Numbered from the stretch's first letter, positions 1 through 12,822 are shown. The stretch is 64,000 nt of DNA from Heterobilharzia americana (GCA_944470555.2 OX104129.1:66209747-66273746); one strand, 5' to 3'. Notes: generated by a model not told the origin, from the letters alone. A program made the numbers and translations.

Positions 1-981
1 TCGAGATAATTGATGAATTGAGAGATTGAATACTGTAATTATAAACTGATTGTTTGCTCAAATCACACGTCTTATCAAATACAAGTGAATGGTAAAAGTA
101 TCTATCTTTTGAAAGGTTCTGTTTTGAAAATCGATCTACTACTGAACAACTTTTTGATAAGCGCCTTGATTTGATTCTACTTAAACTTTCCATCACCTTG
201 ACATCTTCATTCTTATTGGTCGACTTTTGTTGACCTTCATGTTCACCGTTCATTACCACCAATGATGGCATAGATTTAACAGAAAAATTTGTTAAAGATG
301 ATTTTAAATTGGTTAAGAGAGATGAAATGCAGAACTGCTTCACCAATGCTTGAATCATTTCACAATTTGGAAATAAATCTGCTCGAACACTATTTGATAA
401 GGTTTGACAATGTAATCGTAAATTCATAATTTTATCAATAGCACAATAGGCTAAACGTGGAAGTAGATCACGTATATGAAGTATTGAGTGTTCAGTTAAC
501 TGCCTCATTGGAACTGTCATAATATTTTCTAGTAAATACCAATTCAATGGTGTATACAAGCGTTTTGTGAAGGCTAATCCACTGTTTTTCAAGTATTTCG
601 CATAATTTGATTGAAACTTTGAACGGACATTCAACATATTTAAAATCTGATTAAACAGATCCTCTAAACGCTTACTCACCTCACTATCACCAGTTTCAAG
701 GATAATTAAATCAAAATCTTCATCATTTAAATGAAATCCTGTTATGAATTCATTCTTGATTTGAAAATTTTCATCGTTTCGCTTACCATTTGAATTATTC
801 GAATTCATGGCGATCGAACTTGAGGGTCTTGAATGAATGCATGGTATATACTGTGATTGTCTTGAATTTAGGTTTGCTTGAAGTATGTACAAAGGTAGTT
901 CATCCGATATTCCAAGAGAGCGTGCATTTGATTTTAGGACAAACAACTTGATCTTTTCGATTATTTCAGTAAAACAATTAT
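1..981 (-). CDS. CFAP92/KIAA1257-like protein, C-terminal exon (partial, runs off window)
   Basis: An open frame runs on the minus strand from a strong acceptor (pyrimidine-rich tract ending TTTCAAG, exon starting at 981) to the window edge with no stop, about 326 codons. It starts inside a codon (two bases complete the first). Recognisable stretches are a segment FHLNDEDFDLIILE near 700-740, a segment LLPRLAYCAIDKIM near 420-460 and FPNCEMIQALVKQF near 325-365. These resemble the C-terminal half of vertebrate KIAA1257/CFAP92 as I remember that family. It is the same strand and style as the exons at 13.3, 28.6 and 31.5 kb. The upstream exon ends in phase 0, which does not fit, so at least one small exon between 982 and 13269 is missing from this reading. 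Family assignment is by pattern memory, not by alignment. Confidence 0.7.
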
Positions 982-1261
982 CTTGAAAGTGAAAGCAAGT
1001 TGGAAAAAAATAGAAAAAATGAGTTTAAGTAATTGGATTTTTGGATTATTTCTTATCAAGCATTAAAGTTACTTAGAGAAAGTCTTAAAAAAAGGATTAG
1101 TGACAATATGATTAGTTGAACTCAAGTTCAAGTATTTCAAATAAACATCAACAATCGAAGTGATTATAACAATATAAATATCATTATCACTGTTGGTCAG
1201 TCATTGTGAATAGGTAAAGATACTTAATGAAGAGCTACGTAAATTATGTTAATCGCATAGT

Positions 1262-4200
1262 GTACTCCCATCCTTGAAGTTTGTTATTGGACGTTTCTTT
1301 ACCAGGCTAAAGGACTTCATCAACATTCATTTAATTATTGCAGTGATGTACTTTCAAGTGGGATGAGTGTTTAGGAAATATATTTGCTGGAATGGTGGAG
1401 AATATTTGGAGCTCAGGTGGGTGGTCTTGGTTTCAGTATATTCTCTCAGCTGGTTCTGACGTAATAATCTTCTCTACTATCTTGAGAAACTACAGTTACA
1501 GTGGGCTTCTTTATGTTTGGAAATGGCCAACATTGTTCCACTCTAAAAATAGTTTCTTCTTGTAGGAATGTCTCCGAATGGATATCTGGCTAACAAATGA
1601 TAAGACGTATCAACTGTCCCACTGGATGGAAGATCTCTGAACATATCGGAAGAAAAGTGGCGTAATTAATGATATTAGATCCAAACAACAGACTCAATAA
1701 ACACAACAGAATGATCAATATTCAACAAAAAATGCTGGAACCAATGCTGGCTGCAAAGATGATGAACTAACTGACCATCACCATAAATATAACAAAGAAG
1801 ACCAGAGGTGGGAAAAAAACAGAAAAACCTGACAGACAAATTGCTCGATTTCTTTAAATTAATGAATAGTGAACCTGTCAGTAAGAATTTGACCCTATAC
1901 AAAATACAATCCACTCTGGAAAGGATTAATATGCAGGATACAAATATGATGTATTTCTGCCCAGCCTTAGAATATCCAATCAAAATGACAGGAATAACAA
2001 CTGAAAAGTAATGAAAGTTACAACAGCTCAAAGAAAATAAACACTCACTCAGGACAGATGAGAAGAAAACACTGAATTCATTAAGGTCAGGAGAGAAAAT
2101 TGCGATGCTACCTGAAGACAAAGTGAGAAAACTCGTTTTATGAGCAAAGTGGATCATATGGAAAAAGCTTACGAAAAACTCACTTACGACACCACTTACT
2201 AACTGATAGACGGAATTCCTATCAAACAGCTGGACAACCACATTCAAAGAAAACTAAGTAATCTAGTCATAGCTGCCCAAATCACCGAAAAAGAACTGTG
2301 ATGAATGAAGACAAATGGCCCAGCTGTTCTCTGGTTGATTGAAAGTACCTAAGACGAAATGTTCTACTGTGACCAATAATGTCACTATCAGGCATACCAT
2401 CACTTAATTTGTTCAAAGACTTATGCAACAAACCAAATTGTCTTTTTTTATGGAAATCGATCAGTTCAGCAACTCAGTTCATGGGGAAAAGAACGGTATC
2501 CTGTGATGTAACTGCACTTTCCACGTCAACCAACACAGATGTCGTCAAAAAAGCAGTTATTATTTCCCTCAACAATGATCAACATCTCTAAAAGTACATG
2601 AAATTACTATTAGAACTTGATAAGGCTAGAAGATTTGGATTTCGCCAATGATGATGATTTATCTCTAATGTCTTGTAGCACAGACTCGAAGATCTACAGA
2701 TCTCGAAAACTAACAAGTTAACAGAAGAGGCAGAGTAGACAGATGGAACTTCAAGAGAACGTAGAGAAGACAGAGGTGATGAAGATACTCAACCAGCAAC
2801 AGCAACAACAACGACAAGCATCAATCACCATGAATGGGAGAAATCGAAAGGAAGTAGTCTCTTCCACATACCTATCTACCTAGATAGCATCGTTTCAACT
2901 ACAGGTGGCAGCAGCACAGATGAGGACGTTAAAGCCAAGATCGGAAATAGCAAGACAGGCCTTCCTTCATTAACCTGAAATCGGTGTGTAGATCTACTGC
3001 ACTGCACTCCACTGCACTCAGCATAAAGTGTGAATAACATCGGGATTTTCAACACTAATGTCAGTCAAGTGAGTCAGTGCTTCTATGTGATGGTTGAGAG
3101 AGTTGGTGGTGTGTTACGAAAAGCATTTTGAACAAAGTGCAGACATACATCATCAACAGGTGTCGCCGCATACTCTCACTCCATACTGAACATCGATCAG
3201 ATGGATGTCCAGAATAGTAAGAATAAGCAACAAACAACTCAGAGTGGTTGTCAACGAACCAACCGAGAAGTAATCGCCGAACGAATAAACAAAAGAAGAG
3301 AGTGGAGATGGATTGTATTGTTTTGTAGATACACTGAGAATACCGATTGGGGACATCACGCAGCAGATCAGGTCAGTCTAGGCCGTCGAGTGGAACCCAA
3401 ATGGGAAACGATGAGTTAGGCGTCGGAGGTGAGGGTGACATGTAGGAGGTGGTGTGAGGGAGAAACGAAAGCTTGTAGGCAGTTGTGGAGCCAGGTTCAA
3501 ATGACTGCAGAGAAGAGAGTGAAGTGGTGATATGGTAGTGAAGCGGTATGTTCCACTAGGAACCCAAGGGACAAATAATGATAAAAATAGGGCTAGCTAA
3601 CCTATTTCCCATGACGTACAGTCAGTTCATCATGAAGATTTAAAAACGAGCCATAGGGATTCTCATTATCTCACCACTATCTTGACTAATAGTTAAAGCA
3701 GTGGTACAGAAGTTAGAATTAATAGTCATTCAAATAATAATAATGGAAATTTGGATTCGTTACGTTGGCGACCCTTCAGTAATTCTCAGAAGACGGAAAT
3801 TAAAAACACCTTCAAGTTCACCAACCAAACGTTTGAACTTATTCTATTCACAAACGAAGAAGAAAGGAAAGGAATGGGGTTCCAAGTTTTGCTTATTGGA
3901 AGAAGACATGATGGGACCTTCTAGACTCAAGTGTACAGAAAAGTGACACACACAGATCAAGTTTCGAACTACGATAGTGAAAATCCGATGTCTCATGGGA
4001 AGAATTATGTACAAGCATTATTCTCAAGTGACAAGACTCAACAACTACGAAAGTCAGAAGATAATCGCTTTTACCGAGTGTTCAGGACTAATAACTAACC
4101 AATCAACTTTATCAAGTAGTGCTCATCACTTGAACACATATCATGACAGTTATTTCAGCCTACAAAATGAATCACTCTGGCGTACATCAAAGATGTCTCA

Positions 4201-4830
4201 GAAACTATCAACTGATTACTTCATCCATCTAGTATCACTATTGTACACAGACCAACTGAATCCCTGCAGAAAATATTATGTAAACTAAAAATTACATTAT
4301 CAAAAGGAGAAAAGAGGAATATACTCCATAAAATTAGTTGTAGGGACTGTCAGAATGATTATATTGACCAATTTAGAAGTAGAATGACCCAAAGAATTTA
4401 TCAGCATCAACTGCCAGTCAAGCATGACATATCATCAATATGGAAATACTACAACAAGTAAGATCAAAAACTGCAAGATGATTCCTGGAAGCCTAATACT
4501 TCAGTGAAACAGTAATCAACAGACAAGTCAATATTCAGCCAATATGCGGACCACTAAGAAGGGATCAGCCATTTAGTAATCAATCAGGTGAATCGATAAT
4601 CAGACACTAGGTCAATAACATAGGTTAAACAGTAATAGTAGCTATAAAGGTCAACTTCTGACTAAAAAAAGAAGAAAGGGCACTTACAAGCCAACAGTGC
4701 TGAACGTCAGCAAGTATCCTTCTTAAGCATTCATGCAACCTGAAAATACTTCACTTCTTTATAAAATAAATGCTGATGAAGTCAGCTAGCCTGGTGATGT
4801 AACGTCCAATAACAAACATCAAAGCCCAGA
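1262..4830 (+). mobile_element. Penelope-like element, decayed, split by a nested RTE LINE
   Basis: The plus strand reads, through several frameshifts and stops, as a Penelope-like reverse transcriptase plus GIY-YIG endonuclease. The N-terminal part lies at about 1700-2340. RT motif A (VSCDVTALSTSTNTDVVKKA) lies near 2490-2560. After the nested LINE come a MGSPLSP-like remnant near 3655-3700, the catalytic box as YVGD instead of YVDD near 3750, and a VYRK-THTDQ segment near 3930-3970. The endonuclease remnant with a C-x2-C pair lies near 4340-4430. A terminal motif containing CTGATGAAGTC and ACGTCCAATAACAAAC lies at 4771-4812. The same motif in opposite orientation lies at 1262-1340, giving inverted terminal copies. 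The element cannot encode a working protein. Nothing host-coded is seen in it. Confidence 0.8.
2627..3590 (+). mobile_element. RTE-clade (SR2-like) LINE, 5'-truncated, nested in the Penelope element
   Basis: From about 2627 the sequence switches from Penelope RT to the C-terminal part of an SR2-like RTE reverse transcriptase. Seen in order are a LEDLDFAND segment, a KTEVMK segment, a TYLGS-like segment and the end region with RWMSRIVRISNKQLR, NKRREWRW and VEWNPNGKR. It ends with the family 3' signature GGAACCCAAGGGACAAATAATGATAA near 3560-3585. Stops and frameshifts are frequent. Penelope RT reading resumes at about 3600-3650, so the LINE inserted into an existing Penelope copy. Confidence 0.8.
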
Positions 4831-6189
4831 AAACACCAAGTAATTACCGTCTTCAGCCTGAGTTGAAATCTTCTTTATAGCCTAAATTATCCAAACTTAT
4901 ATAAGGAGGATACCTTCAGTTAGAAGGTTTTCCATTTATTACAATACTCAAATCAAAAGCCACGGAATTTTAAACTTTCTTATCCATGTTAACGGATACA
5001 GAAGTTTAGTGTCCAGTGAATCAGTTCTACATGGATGTTACTGTGGTTACATTATTTGTTGACCAGAAGTAACCTCTTCTCAAAATGTTTTCCATTTCGT
5101 GAAAAGCATCATATTATTCTTTACTTAAGGAGGTCAGTCACTGCTTCAGCAGCCTAGTAGTACAATCTCTGAACTAAGCACTGACTCAGTTTCAAATAAC
5201 TGCCTTGAGGACAAGTGCCAACAAGCACTGACCTTTGGTCCAGTGTTTTTTGCTGATTGATTCTCAATATCTCACGTGTAAGGCATTCGCACTATGAGTG
5301 GACGAAATCCTAGGTGAATTAAGTGATGGCCTGGATGGCAGCGGGGTGTTGTAGCTCAGTGAGTAGAGCCAAAAATTAGTATTCTAGAGGCCACTAGCTT
5401 GAATCCTGCTGCAACCCAGGTTTTCATTTAATCTTTCTTCACTAAAAGTATCAGTTACACTAAACTGGTAAATCATAGCTATTTCAGATAGTTTCAGAAA
5501 TATAATTTTGAACAAAGATAAATAATAATGACTTCATGCCAACAATTAACTAAATGATCTTGAACGTACAATTCAGATCAACAAGCGTTCATCAATCACG
5601 TCAACAGCAACGCACAATGTTCACACAGGTTTAGTTATCTTTGTTGAAATACGCTCATAATTCAACAAGATTTATTCAGAATTTTTATACTTAGTTGACA
5701 TTAAGCATACCAATTCCACTGAAAGGTTTGGGGCTAGCTTAGAAACAGAATATGATTAATAAATGGATCATCCCAACAAGTAAGTGTGTTTGTAGCAACT
5801 GGCTCAACTAATCAGGAACATCTTTCTCAGAAACATGGAAACTTCTATACAACATGGTTTTTGAAAACTAACTTGTTCACCTTTTGTACTTTCATGATTT
5901 ATTATTACTACTTTTTATCCAAGACATGTAACTTGTAAACGCCCATTGGTAGGGAATTACTATTCAATACCACTTAGTGAGTCGTTGGTTTGAGTTCTTC
6001 ATTCTTTATCTTTACAACAGTCTGAATATTGACGTTTTGTTTTACGACAGTTTTCATCGTTTTGCAAAGGACGATACAATAGTTTGTGACTTGATTTCTG
6101 ATTTAAGTGTTTTAAAACATTCAGTCGAAATCTAACAGCACAATTCTTATGCGTTTACCAATTGTTAGCTATCTGCTATACTCATCATG
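4831..6189. other. Intronic stretch without recognisable gene
   Basis: AT-rich sequence inside the large intron of the minus-strand host gene. Apart from the SINE fragment at 5340-5450 I see no coding pattern, splice-bounded frame or known repeat here. Confidence 0.5.
5340..5450 (+). repeat. tRNA-headed SINE fragment
   Basis: The sequence contains TTGTAGCTCAGTGAGTAGAGC, which resembles a tRNA box A region, and GCTTGAATCCTGCTGC, which resembles a degenerate box B. An AGGTTTTCATTTAATCTTTCTTCA tail follows. A related copy with the same tail sits at 20305-20420. The anticodon arm does not fold as a tRNA and box B is mutated, so I read it as a tRNA-derived SINE rather than a tRNA gene. Confidence 0.6.
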
Positions 6190-6475
6190 GTGATTAACAG
6201 TTGAATCCAAGATCTGCGTTTCGTCCTATTTCAGACTTTTCAGTTGGATATCTGCACCTCAGTGAGCGATATTGATCCTACTGAGACTGAGTCCAGTACC
6301 CATCACTTCGAACACCAAAGTATTATCCACCAAGCCATTGGGATACGATAACCATCTCTTATGCAATGAGTAATAGCTACTGTTTTTATACTTGTATTCT
6401 TCCGTTGCTATACAGGGCTGAATTGTTCGACCTCTGTTAGATACCTGTTTCATTGCAGTCATCGCAAACAAAACT
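6190..6475 (-). repeat. SM-alpha-like SINE with degenerate hammerhead
   Basis: On the minus strand a tRNA-like head (about 6375-6270, with GTGGATAATACTTTGGTGTTCGAAG) is followed by a hammerhead-like block at about 6255-6195. Stem II and GAAAC are kept (GGACGAAACGC), but the catalytic CUGANGA box reads CTGAAAA, so this copy should not cleave. A tail-type segment (complement of GAATTGTTCGACCTCT, about 6418-6436) lies upstream of the head. That suggests a neighbouring or rearranged second copy. Confidence 0.75.
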
Positions 6476-7079
6476 GATAATTGCAGCCCATATTAGGGTT
6501 TTATGTACTGTATATAGAAACTTGAGTGTAAATAAATAAATTATTTTTCACCAAAATGTTTTTTAGAAATATGAAATCACACAAGTAGGATATAAACTCT
6601 ACAACAGGGAACTGCATATTATGTCATCAGAAAGTCCAACCAAATCATTTTAAATTTTTTTTAAGAAGTGCATCATTATTTGAATTTCACTCAAGTGACT
6701 TTGTATGATACTGTAATAACATCCTTAAAGCCAAACTGCTGGACTACAAAACTCTGTAATCACAACAATATTCTTACTATCTCAAAAATGAGAAGCATGT
6801 TGGATAGACAGTTTCTTTTGAATAATTATGTAAATGAAGAAGCAACGTAGCATACTTCAAGAATAGTGAGCAGCAGAAGACCGTTATGTGCAGACTGATA
6901 ATGGGGTTACATTTCGTTCTCCAACAGTGGTGGGTTGCGAAGGTTAAGGGATTAAAAACTCAAGGGTAACGAATGATTTTTAGCAACTTTTTAAACTTTA
7001 GTAAGAAACTGATGTGCAAATGCCGGTACATGGTTACGCTACAATCGAAAAAGATTGGTCAACAATAAACTTATAAGAG

Positions 7080-8640
7080 ATGTAACTAGAATGGTAGATC
7101 AGACAAGTAAAGGGATATTTCACTCAACTTCTGGCCGCTCTTTAATTTGCCTGTTGTCCACTCACAATCTTAGTTTGATATTGGCATAATTCATCCAACT
7201 CTTGCTGAAGTTAAGAAAGCCGTATGTAACCGAAGATGATGAACCGTGTTGGGTCTTATTAAGCTAATATCTGAGGTACTTAATGACTCTGATTATAAGT
7301 TACTGATTAAATTACAGGTGGTATTAGCTGAAATGTGGCAGTTAGACACTGTCCCCTCTATCTGGGCTCAATTTTTGTTTTCCACTCTTCGAAAGACAAC
7401 AGACATCTGCGGAATAATCAGACTATGGGGAAATTATGTCAAAGATTCTGGGTTGTCTGATCATCCGACGTCTTACTGAAGCTTGACAAAAGGGAACTCA
7501 ATAAAATCAGTCATATATTATTGTACTTTCTTGCCGGTTTATTGATTGAATGTGCCTTTTTCGCCAGATTCTGAAACACCAGCATAGTTACCAGTGCTCG
7601 GCACTAGTTGCCTTATCTCAGCCTAAAAATGACATTTAGCTGTTTTGGGTGAGAGATCTTATCTTACTTTTGCTCCTTGCAATGCTTACCCAAGAAGTAC
7701 GTCATCACACTTTACTCTCGAACACCCACAGTAGAACAGCAGATTTGGTTTATCGGGTTAATTTTCTACATAGTATATTGCCCGTCGGGAATATCCTCTC
7801 TCTTTACTTTTAGTTAACTTTGTCCCAGACGTGTTTGTGGGGGTCTCTTACTCTTCTTCTGGTTTTTCAGAGACTTATCGAAGGAGAATCCTCAGTAGAT
7901 CTAAACGGAGCAGATGACATAGTCCTGTTAGGTAGAAACTATTACAAGATACAGAGATTTCTGAACACATTTTATGACAAGTTAGGAATGTGTAGGTCGC
8001 GTTCCTCGCTTCACAAATGCTAACTACTGCTTCAGGACTAGACTACATCAAGAACTCATCTGATGACAGAGAGTGAAGTGTCTGAATGCACTAGCCATTT
8101 TAATTACTTGAAAAGTTAGATCATCCATAGGAGACAAGTGACTTACGAAATCTCCATATAGATATAGAGGACTCAGTTGGTTTTTGCTAACTTACTACAT
8201 CTTCTGTATCAGAGTGATATCCCAATACTTACTTACGGTTGTGATTAATGATTTAGTAGTGTTGTCCATGTGTTATGAGACGCTAAGTTAATAATGTGGT
8301 CGTTGGGCATACAGTTCTAAATAAAATAGGTGAGTTAACTGATACAGTTATGTGTCTTCATTGACTTTGGTGGCTGTGATATGTGTTAAACACCGTCACC
8401 ACCTATTCCAACACGTCATGTTAGGTGAAGTAGGATTAGATGAGGTAAAAGATGAAGGTAGTCAGACCAAGACATAGGAAGAATCATAAGACATCTCGCT
8501 GCTGGCATAAGTCAGGTAGGATAATGTATTTCTACTGGCCATTGGCAAGAAAGTAACTGCCACTATTGATCAAGTACTTTTTCTAAATGACTTCAATCAG
8601 AATGGATCACAGTAGCTTAGAGGTATTTGTACCCTGTTTC
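7080..8640 (+). mobile_element. Non-LTR retrotransposon (LINE) fragment, RT region, decayed
   Basis: Frameshifted plus-strand reading matches LINE reverse transcriptase. A finger/palm entry segment lies near 7246-7480, with VLAEMWQLDTVPSIWAQ and a remnant of the C-G-N-Y-R-G motif. A catalytic-region remnant with GADDIVLLGRNYYKIQRFL lies near 7900-7960. Later segments give LLLQDWTTSRTHL, a FNYLGS-like motif near 8095, an LTYGCD-like motif near 8220 and VLNKIGELTDTVMCLHW near 8300-8360. The family differs from the SR2-like RTEs here. The FADD box survives as GADD. I cannot name the clade with confidence. Confidence 0.6.
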
Positions 8641-9790
8641 TGAATTCATAATGTACCATGTATCTTTACTCCACTTAAGTCGTTTTTGTTTCGTCTTATA
8701 GCATTTCGCAACAATAGATAATGTTATTTGTTTTCTCTGTTGTTAACTTCCTTCTGGCACTATCATGGTAGGTTTTGCTTATAATACTAGCCTTCTATTC
8801 CCACTATATATTATTATTATTATTATCTAACCCTTGGGTTCCTAATGGAAAATAGGGCTTCAGTAGCACGTCTCCATTCCACTCCGTTCTCTGCAATCTT
8901 TTGAACCTGTCACCACGACTGTCCATAAGCTCTCATTTCTTCCTCACATGATCTTCTCCATGTCACTCTCCGACACTCAACTCACCATTTCCCATCTAGT
9001 TTCCACTCGAGTGACTAGCCTGAGGCGTGATATCCCCAATCGGCCTTCTCAGTCAGTATATGCAGAATCCATTTCCACTTCCTTCCAATGCATATTTGTT
9101 GACCGATGGCTTTTTCGTTGGTTCGTCACCAGGCCAGAGTTCCTTGTTGCTTATTCTCATTATTCTGGCCATCTGATCTTCAGTAACGATCCAGAGTAGG
9201 CAGTTGTTGATGAATGTGTGTAGTTTGTTGGAAATCCCTTTCGTAACGCGCCAAGTCTCTGAGCCGTATAGAAGCACTGACTTGACTGAATTGGTTTTGA
9301 AAATCCGCATCTTGTTCACACTTCATGCTGAGTGCAGAAGATCTCCACACCGGTTTCAGACAAATGAACGCCTGTATTGCTTTTCCGATCGTGGTTTTGA
9401 CATCCTCATCTGTGCCACCTGTAGTTGAGACGATGCTGCCTAGATAGGTGAAGGAGGCTACTTCCTTTAAGTTTCTCCCGTTGGTGGTGATTGGAGTTTG
9501 TTGTTGGTGGTGTTGTTGGTTGGGTAACTTCATCACCTCCGTCTTCTCTGTATTCACTTGAAGTCCCGTCTTCGCTGCCCTGCCTCTCCTGTCAACTTGT
9601 TAGTTTTCGCCTGTAGATCTTCAACTTTATGTGACATCAGGCACAAGTCATGGTTGGCGAAATCCAGATCTTCTAGGTTCTTTTCTGCAGTCCAGCGTAT
9701 CCCCTCTTCACACAGCTCCTCACTGTTTTTGTTGCATGATCCAGTTCACCACAATCAGGAATATCATGGGTGATAGTAGGCAACCTTGTT

Positions 9791-10060
9791 TCACTCCTGT
9801 CTCCACTTCACTTCAAAAGCATCACTGAGCTTTCTATTGTGAATTACTCGGCATGTGGCGTCTTCATATAGTTGTTGAATGAGATTGATAAAGGTTTGCG
9901 GTATTCCGTAGTATTCTAGCAGTTTCCAAATTACCTCTCGGCCGACGCTGTCAAAGGCCTTCTCAAAATCGATAAAGTTGAGGTAGAGTTGCGTTGACTG
10001 CCATTCTATGCTCTCTTCTATGATGATGCAAAGTGTAGCTTTGCAATTTGATCCGCACAT
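9791..10060 (-). pseudogene. RTE reverse transcriptase palm fragment
   Basis: This open piece carries RT motif A as LNFIDFEKAFDSVGREVIWK, followed by LLEYYGIPQTFINLIQQLYE and an FEVKWRQE segment leading to the next (frameshifted) motif. It matches the SR2-like RTE consensus as I know it. The next piece, containing TYLGSIVSTTGGTDEDVKT, is in another frame at 9557-9180. It is part of the 8806-12185 element. Confidence 0.8.
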
Positions 10061-11484
10061 GATTTGTACTTCCTGAAATCAGCCAGCCAGCCTGTTCCGG
10101 TTGTAATTTTGAATCCAGCGCATCCTTTAGTCTCTCCAGGATGATGCGGCTTAATATTTTGCTTGCTTTGGGTGGGGAGGGACAGGAGCATGATTCCACG
10201 CCAGCTCTTGCAAACACTGAGCTCCCCCTTCTTCGCCAGTTTGATAAGGTAACCCTTCTTCCAATCCAATGGCAGGTACCTTCCCTTCCTTCCACACCTG
10301 CAATAGTGGTGAGAACATGTCCTCTGTTGTCTCTGTGTCTGCTTTCAGTGCTTGTGGCAGGATTCCACCTGGTCCTGCTGCTTTCCCGCATTTCACTAGC
10401 TTCATGGCACTCAGGACTTCCACTTCCACTTTGTTGGAGGATTTATGTTCACTTGTAGTTCAGCGGCTGCAGGTGGTATTTGTGGACGAAGTGCAGGAGG
10501 TGGTCGATTCAAGAGCTTCTTGAAGTGGTCAGTCCATCGTTCCCTTTGTTTCTCTTCTTTGATAACTAAATTTCCGTCATCATCTTTTATTGGTTTCATG
10601 TGTGTTGATCTCTTCCCAGACAGCAGGTAACCTGGTTATTTGATACAATGTTGTTAGGTCTCTCTTACCTGCTGCCTGCAGTCTGTTCTGCTTCACTTGC
10701 AAGTGTGTTGTGCAAGTGTCTTTCGTCTTTCCGTGCACTCTTCTTCACTTCTTTGTCCAGTGTTTTATAGGTTGTATTCAGTTCCGCTTTTCGTTGCTCG
10801 TCCCTGCGCTCCACTGGTTTATCTTCCCCTTAACCATCCTCATCTCCCTGCTCCATCAGCTTCCGTGTGTCCGTCAACATCCATTCCCTGTCTTGTCCTG
10901 TCTTGTCTTGTTTCTTCTTCCTTCCTAATACGGTTGTGCAGGTTTCTTTCCACATCTCTTTCAAAGACTTCCAGTGCTAATCCACACTGCATTTTTCCAA
11001 AAATGTTCCTCAATATTTCCCATTTCGTCTTGATGGCTGACTGACGTGAAGATTTTCTTTGTAGTTTCATCCTCCAGTTCAGTTTCTGTTCTGGGTGGGT
11101 GTTCAACTTGAACTGTGGTCTATCACCAGCTTCCTTGAATTCACGACTTTCAACTTGATTTGGAAGGTTAATTGAACTAGATAGTGGTCTGAGCCTACAT
11201 CTGCTCCCCTTCTTGACCTTGTGTCAAGTAAGCTGCGTCCCCACTTTCTTGAGATTGAGATAAAGTTGATCTGATTTTCAGTGTAATGTGTCCTGGTGTC
11301 TGGTGAAATCTATGTCGCTTTGTGGATATCGTTGTGCTTGAACATACTGCCTAGCCTCCAATCACCAAGTCGTTGAATGCACAGAATTCTACAAACAATT
11401 CTCCATTCTCGTTCATCACCTCACTGAGCGCTTCTCGACCCATGGTTAGTTCTCTTCCTGTGTTGTCCGCTCCCAGTTTGGCAT

Positions 11485-12009
11485 TCATGTCATCCCGCCC
11501 ATTAGAATTTTGATATCGCCAACTGACGTCTTGTCCAGTGTTGATTGCATTTGTCTGTAGAATTCCTCCTTCTTCTCTTCATCTGCATTACTCGTAGGTG
11601 CACGGCGTAGCGTTGTATGGTTGTGACCTTCCTTCCTTTTGAGTTGAATCCATCTTGCTATCATGATCCTGATCCAGCAGGAGGAGATCGGTTCCCACTC
11701 TGTGAGGGCCTTTGATGCACTTGGAGACATCATGATAGCCACTCCAATACTCAGTGTGCTTGTAGTTGTCGTCTGCGTAACAATATTGGAGTAGATTATT
11801 GACTCTCCAGTTGACAGTTTGGAGTGTCCACTCCCATTCCATCTGATTTCGCGAATTCCTAGCACTTCTGTTTGATACCTTCTCATCTCGTTTGCAATCT
11901 GAACTGCCTTGCTGGGTTTAAACATGGTGCGGATATTCTTTGTCCCCATTGTCACTTTCGCTTTGATCGACTGGCTTCCCGAAGGCAGGCTTTCACCAAC
12001 CGGCGTCAT
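11485..12009 (-). pseudogene. RTE endonuclease N-terminal fragment (EEP family)
   Basis: A 174-codon open stretch contains GTKNIRTMFKPSKAVQIANE and VLGIREIRWNGSGHSKLST. This is the metal-binding N-terminal region typical of LINE endonucleases of the exonuclease-endonuclease-phosphatase family. It later has RKEGHNHTTLRRAPTSNADE, corresponding to the central part. A stop ends the piece before the catalytic H-x-P/SDH region, which continues in other frames. It is part of the 8806-12185 element. Confidence 0.8.
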
Positions 12010-12239
12010 TTCGTCTCTTCGATTCCAGTGAGGAATAATTCTGTTTTTATTTTTTATATTTTGTTTGTGCTTTGAAGTTTCTTTAGCGGTTAGATTTGTT
12101 TTACGGGGTAGGGTTGCCAGCCCTATGCCAAACCTTCCCTCTTTGCCGGGGCTTAGGACCGGCCAGTAACTAGTGAACTATTCCCACTAAGACAACTAAT
12201 TCCCTATTAGCCTATTTCCAATAATACCTATTTTTTCAG

Positions 12240-12625
12240 TAAAAGGTTTTGACGAAATTCAGTTGATCGTATTGGTTATGGTGTACAAGTTACCTCTACA
12301 CACAATTTTTTTTGTGGAGGCAAAAGATACTTTATCTTTTACCTCCACACAAAGTTGTGTCTATAAATTATGCTGTGTCGACTGTGATGCCTATTATATT
12401 GGAGAATCATTACGTGAAATCCTCATTAGGACTAAAGAACATGCAAGCTACACAAAATGATAGCCAAATAACCCTGTAGAACTAGAGAATTTACAAATGA
12501 AGTCGGCGATCGCAGTTCACGCCATCTATCACAGTCATAAAATCGATATTGAAAGCATTAAAATTATTCAAAAGGGATTTTCAAACTACACGTATATATA
12601 TAATATTATATATATATTATTACAG
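12240..12625 (+). mobile_element. Penelope-like GIY-YIG endonuclease fragment
   Basis: An open stretch encodes VYKLCCVDCDAYYIGESL, that is a C-x2-C pair followed by YIGES, the GIY-YIG core of Penelope endonucleases, then ILIRTKEHASYTK. A frameshift and a stop follow, with AIAVHAIYHSHKIDIESIK matching the H-x-HxID part. It ends in a TATATA-rich run. The RT part is absent. Confidence 0.75.
12592..12622. repeat. TA-rich simple repeat
   Basis: A run of alternating T and A with short interruptions (TATATATATAATATTATATATATATTAT). Confidence 0.8.
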
Positions 12626-12822
12626 TGCAACTTCACCACTGAAGTAGAATGCAGTTCCATATAGACTTTTTCATGTGACACTGGAAATCACTTCCCATGA
12701 TATCCAAAAATAACTGTCTAATAAGGAAGTAATGATCAAAATTTCTCCAGCTAGGATGTATGCTGAAAAACACTATCTCCAAAAATGTTAGATGTTCTTC
12801 CTCTCCATATTTTCTTGCTCAG

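Larger units (their letters stand above)
8806..12185 (-). mobile_element. RTE-clade (SR2-like) LINE, near full length, decayed
   Basis: Read on the minus strand, the element starts in a GC-richer leader near 12185-12060 (complement of GGGCTTAGGACCGGCCAG). It continues with an apurinic-type endonuclease and a reverse transcriptase, and ends with the family signature (complement of AACCCTTGGGTTCC) plus a TTATTATTATTATTATTA tail at 8806-8826. The open frame is broken into at least seven overlapping pieces, so it is inactive. It lies in the same orientation as the host gene, within the intron between 982 and 13269. Length of about 3.4 kb is close to what RTE elements usually have. Confidence 0.85.

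Noticed and set aside
5346..5430. Possible tRNA gene
   Set aside because: Box A is fair but the anticodon arm does not fold and box B is mutated. A related copy with the same tail at 20.3 kb marks it as a SINE.
9053..12075. Plus-strand open frames across 8.9-12.1 kb
   Set aside because: They are shadows of the minus-strand RTE LINE.
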